Shown here: positions 7,248 to 9,236 of the stretch, piece after piece | Position numbering within the stretch: the first letter of the stretch is position 1 | Layout: the number at the start of each line of letters is the position of its first letter | Assembly: GCA_003550945.1 (NCBI GenBank) | Contig: PULL01000285.1 | Location: forward strand, 1-9,236 | Reading direction: 5' to 3' | Origin: Thioalkalivibrio sp. | Lineage (GTDB): Bacteria; Pseudomonadota; Gammaproteobacteria; Ectothiorhodospirales; Ectothiorhodospiraceae | Length of the DNA: 9,236 nt | Notes under the pieces: model-generated | Databases searched by the model: none | Told to the model about the DNA's origin: nothing | The model's input: the letters and a program-made list of their open reading frames with translations, nothing else | Translations under genes and position numbers: made by a program

Positions 7248-7691
7248 TCAGCCGTTTTCCGCCAGCCGCAGTTCCTCCTCGCCAAGCGGGGCTACGTGAA
7301 TGTGTACCGGCACGTTGCCGTGCAGCGCCTGGTGGACCGGGCAGTGGTTCATCATGCGGTCCAGGATATGACGCTCTTCTTCCGATAGGCGGGCCGCCAT
7401 TCGCAGCGTGAGATCGATGCGCGAGATGCGGCAGTGCCGGCCATCGAGTTGCCAGTCCAGGGTGGCCACCAGGGTCTGGGGCAGGCTGCGGCGCTCGAGA
7501 AACCGGCGGGCGAATTCGGTCATGCAGCAGCCGAGCGCAATCGCAAGGTGCTGCACCGGGTTGTATCCGAGCGGCTTGCCCTTGACGGCGTCGCCGAGCG
7601 GATCGTGGCTGCAGGGGTGCAGTATGCGCACCTGACCCTGGGTGGTTCGGCAAAGAGTCAGGGTGGCGGCGTCGGTGCCGGTGTCGTTCAT
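7248..7691 (-). CDS. OsmC-family (OsmC/Ohr-like) protein
   Basis: This is a small cytoplasmic protein of the OsmC/Ohr/YhfA superfamily, whose studied members are thiol-dependent hydroperoxide reductases. It has 147 residues, the normal size. Family features are LGYNPVQHLAIALGCCMTEF (41-60), with Cys55-Cys56 at the position of the first reactive cysteine, and NHCPVHQALHGNVPVHI (115-131), with Cys117 as the second. The spacing suits the redox pair, though which of the tandem cysteines is peroxidatic cannot be told. The ATG at 7691 gives family length; its Shine-Dalgarno is weak. An in-frame ATG at 7763 would add 24 residues (rich in Arg) without recognisable homology. Its 3' end lies 37 bp from the convergent dehydrogenase gene. 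YhfA-like OsmC proteins without peroxidase activity are an alternative. Confidence 0.85.
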   Translation of the reverse strand: MNDTGTDAATLTLCRTTQGQVRILHPCSHDPLGDAVKGKPLGYNPVQHLAIALGCCMTEFARRFLERRSLPQTLVATLDWQLDGRHCRISRIDLTLRMAARLSEEERHILDRMMNHCPVHQALHGNVPVHIHVAPLGEEELRLAENG

Positions 7692-7855
7692 CTGCAGGGA
7701 TCCGGTTCTGGTCGGGCGGAAGCGCTGGCGGATGCCGCTGGCAGCGCCCCATGAAACAACCATAAACCATAAGGAAATCCCTCGGGAAAGCGATATCTCC
7801 TTTGGGGAGTCCCGGCGTTGGATTGCCGCGAGGGTCCGCCTCCAACCCGTAGTTG
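7692..7855 (-). other. Intergenic region upstream of the OsmC-family gene
   Basis: I see no gene in this 164-bp gap. It holds a perfect inverted repeat, GTTGGA (7817-7822) with TCCAAC (7841-7846), just after the stop of the YffB-like gene, but with no T-run. A nested hairpin follows: CTCC-TTTGG-GGAG inside CGGGA/TCCCG, around 7783-7815. A tandem 7-bp repeat ACCATAA x2 (7759-7772) also lies here. On the minus strand AAAGGAGATATC resembles a ribosome binding site, but no start codon sits at a workable distance. No convincing promoter boxes are seen. Confidence 0.35.
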
Positions 7856-8200
7856 TTACCCCAGGGCCGGGTGGTCCTCGGACCAGCCCACGTAGACCTC
7901 GCCACCGCTTTCGATCACTGGACGCCGGATCAGGGTGGGTTCCTCCAGCATCAGGCGACGCGCCCGATGGGCGTCGAGGGGCTCCCGCTGCTCCGGGGGG
8001 ATCCGCCTCCAGGTCGTGCCACGGCGGTTCAGCAGGTCCTCCCAGCCGATCGCGCTGATCCAGCGGTCCAGGATTGCCGGGCTCAGACCGTCCTTGCGGA
8101 AATCGTGAAAGTGGTGCGCCACTCCGGCGGCCGTGAGTTCCCGCCGGGCGCGCCGCACCGTGTCACAGTTCGCGATCCCGTAGAGGATGAGATCACTCAT
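7856..8200 (-). CDS. yffB: ArsC/Spx-family thioredoxin-fold protein, YffB-like
   Basis: This is a small thioredoxin-fold protein of the arsenate reductase-like (ArsC/Spx/YffB) family, 114 residues. It strongly resembles E. coli YffB: LYGIANCDTVRRARREL (6-22) with the single active-site Cys12, FHDFRKDGLS (31-40), the invariant GTTWR (61-65) and the LIRRPV segment (90-95). YffB has been linked to glutathione-dependent reduction rather than proven arsenate resistance, and no ars genes are nearby, so a role in arsenic detoxification is not supported. It follows dapD by 30 bp, probably in one transcript; yffB genes often lie beside dap genes in gammaproteobacteria. I chose the ATG at 8200; an in-frame TTG at 8212 is possible. 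Confidence 0.9.
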   Translation of the reverse strand: MSDLILYGIANCDTVRRARRELTAAGVAHHFHDFRKDGLSPAILDRWISAIGWEDLLNRRGTTWRRIPPEQREPLDAHRARRLMLEEPTLIRRPVIESGGEVYVGWSEDHPALG

Positions 8201-8230
8201 GCGCTTACCCAACCGAGCCAGTGGCCCAGG

Positions 8231-9052
8231 TCAGACATCGCGCAGCAGCTGGTTCAATCCGACCTTGGCCTTGGTCTTTTCGTCGACGCGCTTCACGATC
8301 ACCGCACAGTACAGCGAGTACTTGCCGTCCCTGGAGGGCAGGTTGCCGGAGACCACCACCGCGCCGGCAGGCACGCGTCCATAGGTGATCTCGTCCTTTT
8401 CGCGGTCGTAAATCCGCGTGCTCTGGCCGATGTACACCCCCATCGAGATCACCGCGCCTTCTTCGACGATCACGCCCTCCACGATCTCGGAACGCGCGCC
8501 GATGAAGCAGTTGTCCTCGATGATCGTCGGCGACGCCTGCAGGGGTTCCAGCACGCCGCCGATACCCACGCCCCCGGAGAGATGGACGTTCTTGCCGATC
8601 TGGGCGCAGGAACCGACTGTGGCCCAGGTATCAACCATCGTTCCTTCATCCACATAGGCGCCAATGTTCACGTAAGATGGCATGAGCACCACGCTGGGCG
8701 CGATGTACGCACCCCTGCGCGCGGTCGCCGGGGGCACCACCCGCACGCCCCCGGAGCGGAAATCCCGGCTGCTGCTGTCTGCGTACTTCGAGGGCACCTT
8801 GTCGTAGTAGTTGGTGAAACCACCCTTGATGAACTGGTTTTCCTCGATCCGGAACGAGAGCAGAACCGCCTTCTTCAGCCATTCGTGCACCACCCACTGT
8901 CCGTTCACCTTCTCCGCCACGCGCAACGCGCCCCGGTCGAGCTGCTCGATGGTTTCACGCACCGCGTCCTTCACGGTGGTCTCGACGTTGCGCGGGGTGA
9001 TCTCGGTGCGCCGCTCGAACGCGGCCTCGATGACGGCTTTCAAATCGGACAT
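8231..9052 (-). CDS. dapD: 2,3,4,5-tetrahydropyridine-2,6-dicarboxylate N-succinyltransferase
   Basis: DapD transfers succinate from succinyl-CoA to tetrahydrodipicolinate, the committed step of the succinylase branch to meso-diaminopimelate and lysine. It is a cytoplasmic trimer with a left-handed beta-helix. The protein has 273 residues (E. coli 274). A helical N-terminal domain (about 1-90) is followed by hexapeptide-repeat coils (about 105-240). GTMVDTWATVGSCAQIGKNV (137-156) and LSGGVGIGGVLEPLQA (158-173) are diagnostic. Asp141 and Glu189, the proposed catalytic pair, are both present. The ATG at 9052 has AAAGGA 8 nt upstream. The frame stays open to the window edge, but the added 46 residues are Pro/Gly/Arg-rich and arise from the palindromic leader. 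It precedes yffB in a probable operon. Confidence 0.96.
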   Translation of the reverse strand: MSDLKAVIEAAFERRTEITPRNVETTVKDAVRETIEQLDRGALRVAEKVNGQWVVHEWLKKAVLLSFRIEENQFIKGGFTNYYDKVPSKYADSSSRDFRSGGVRVVPPATARRGAYIAPSVVLMPSYVNIGAYVDEGTMVDTWATVGSCAQIGKNVHLSGGVGIGGVLEPLQASPTIIEDNCFIGARSEIVEGVIVEEGAVISMGVYIGQSTRIYDREKDEITYGRVPAGAVVVSGNLPSRDGKYSLYCAVIVKRVDEKTKAKVGLNQLLRDV

Positions 9053-9060
9053 GGGTTCGT

Positions 9061-9066
9061 TCCTTT
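9061..9066 (-). promoter_or_regulatory. Ribosome binding site of dapD
   Basis: AAAGGA on the minus strand lies 8 nt before the ATG at 9052. It fixes the dapD start at the residue expected from the family (MSDLKAVIEAAFE), against the longer open frame. Confidence 0.75.
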
Positions 9067-9085
9067 GGGTCGGTGGGGCTGGCTC

Positions 9086-9178
9086 TCGCCCGGAGCCGCC
9101 GGGCGACTCCGCTTGGCCGGATGAGTAGGGTGCCTGCGGCACAACCCGCGGCGGCCGTAGCGAACCGCAGGGGGCCGC
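9086..9178. repeat. Palindromic (REP-like or leader hairpin) region upstream of dapD
   Basis: Several exact inverted repeats are packed here. TCGCCCGG/CCGGGCGA (9086-9093 with 9099-9106, 5-nt loop) is one. GTGCC/GGCAC (9130-9134 with 9138-9142, 3-nt loop) is another. CCTGCGG/CCGCAGG (9133-9139 with 9165-9171) overlaps GCGGCC/GGCCGC (9151-9156 with 9173-9178). None is followed by a T-run on either strand, so they are not ordinary terminators. They could be a structured 5' leader of dapD mRNA or a dispersed intergenic palindrome. Very high local GC makes some pairing likely by chance, but perfect 8-, 7- and 6-bp stems in 93 bp are many. Confidence 0.5.
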
Positions 9179-9179
9179 T

Positions 9180-9185
9180 AGTATA
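9180..9185 (-). promoter_or_regulatory. Putative -10 box of dapD
   Basis: TATACT on the minus strand (9185-9180) matches the sigma70 -10 consensus at 5 of 6 positions and is an A/T island in GC-rich sequence. No convincing -35 box is seen 16-18 nt upstream. Transcription from here would give dapD a leader of about 120 nt containing the hairpins. Confidence 0.4.
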
Positions 9186-9209
9186 CCCAACCGCGCCTTC
9201 AGCTCCGCA

Positions 9210-9236
9210 TCAGAGTGCCGAGGAATCGGCCTCCAG
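9210..9236 (-). other. Window edge: possible last codons of an upstream minus-strand gene and a hairpin
   Basis: One minus-strand frame reads LEADSSAL and then TGA at 9212-9210, which could be the C-terminus of a gene that starts outside the window. It overlaps a hairpin, GCCGA-GGAA-TCGGC (9217-9230), flanked by GAG/CTC. No T-run follows on the minus strand. Too little is visible to name the gene. Confidence 0.2.

Noticed and set aside
7856..8200. Arsenate resistance gene arsC
   Set aside because: The sequence fits the YffB branch, and no arsR, arsB or acr3 gene is nearby; its dapD neighbourhood points to a housekeeping role.
7853..9124. Plus-strand open frame of 423 codons opposite yffB and dapD
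   Set aside because: It is an antisense shadow; DapD and YffB on the other strand are full length with diagnostic motifs.
9053..9190. N-terminal extension of DapD (46 extra residues)
   Set aside because: The extension is Pro/Gly/Arg-rich, comes from the palindromic leader, and a good ribosome binding site precedes the family-standard start at 9052.
1..9236. A new defence, mobile or otherwise undescribed gene system
   Set aside because: All sizeable genes belong to well-known families, and no transposase, integrase, phage gene, CRISPR repeat or cluster of unknown genes is visible.

Overview
The window is GC-rich bacterial chromosome with tightly packed genes and looks gammaproteobacterial. 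The evidence is a selenocysteine-type formate dehydrogenase-N alpha subunit, a canonical potFGHI gene order, and a YffB/ArsC-like gene directly behind dapD. High GC and fairly acidic proteins would suit an Ectothiorhodospiraceae-like (possibly halophilic) lineage, but that placement is a guess.

Layout. (1) 1-1728, minus: the first 576 codons of a Tat-exported, selenocysteine-containing formate dehydrogenase large subunit (FdnG type). It reads through an in-frame UGA at 1141-1143 that is followed by a textbook bacterial SECIS hairpin; the 3' half lies outside the window. (2) 1729-2017: an intergenic stretch with an AT-rich palindrome cluster, the likely control region of the formate dehydrogenase genes. 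(3) 2018-6162, minus: a complete polyamine ABC importer, potF-potG-potH-potI (lipoprotein binding protein, ATPase, two permeases); the last three genes are translationally coupled. (4) 6163-6313: a divergent promoter region. (5) 6314-7210, plus: a GarR/MmsB-type beta-hydroxyacid dehydrogenase, the only plus-strand gene. (6) 7248-9052, minus: an OsmC-family protein, a YffB/ArsC-like protein and dapD (lysine/peptidoglycan precursor synthesis). (7) 9053-9236: a dapD leader rich in perfect hairpins, with a possible -10 box and possibly the last codons of an upstream gene.

Function. The window joins several separate metabolic modules: periplasmic formate oxidation, putrescine/spermidine uptake, a semialdehyde reductase, thiol/peroxide defence and diaminopimelate synthesis. 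Nothing ties them into one new system. I see no mobile element, CRISPR array, tRNA, rRNA or defence gene. The points most worth a second look are the selenocysteine recoding (which makes the gene easy to mis-annotate), the mixed PotF/PotD-like ligand pocket of the binding protein, and the palindromic regions upstream of fdnG and dapD.
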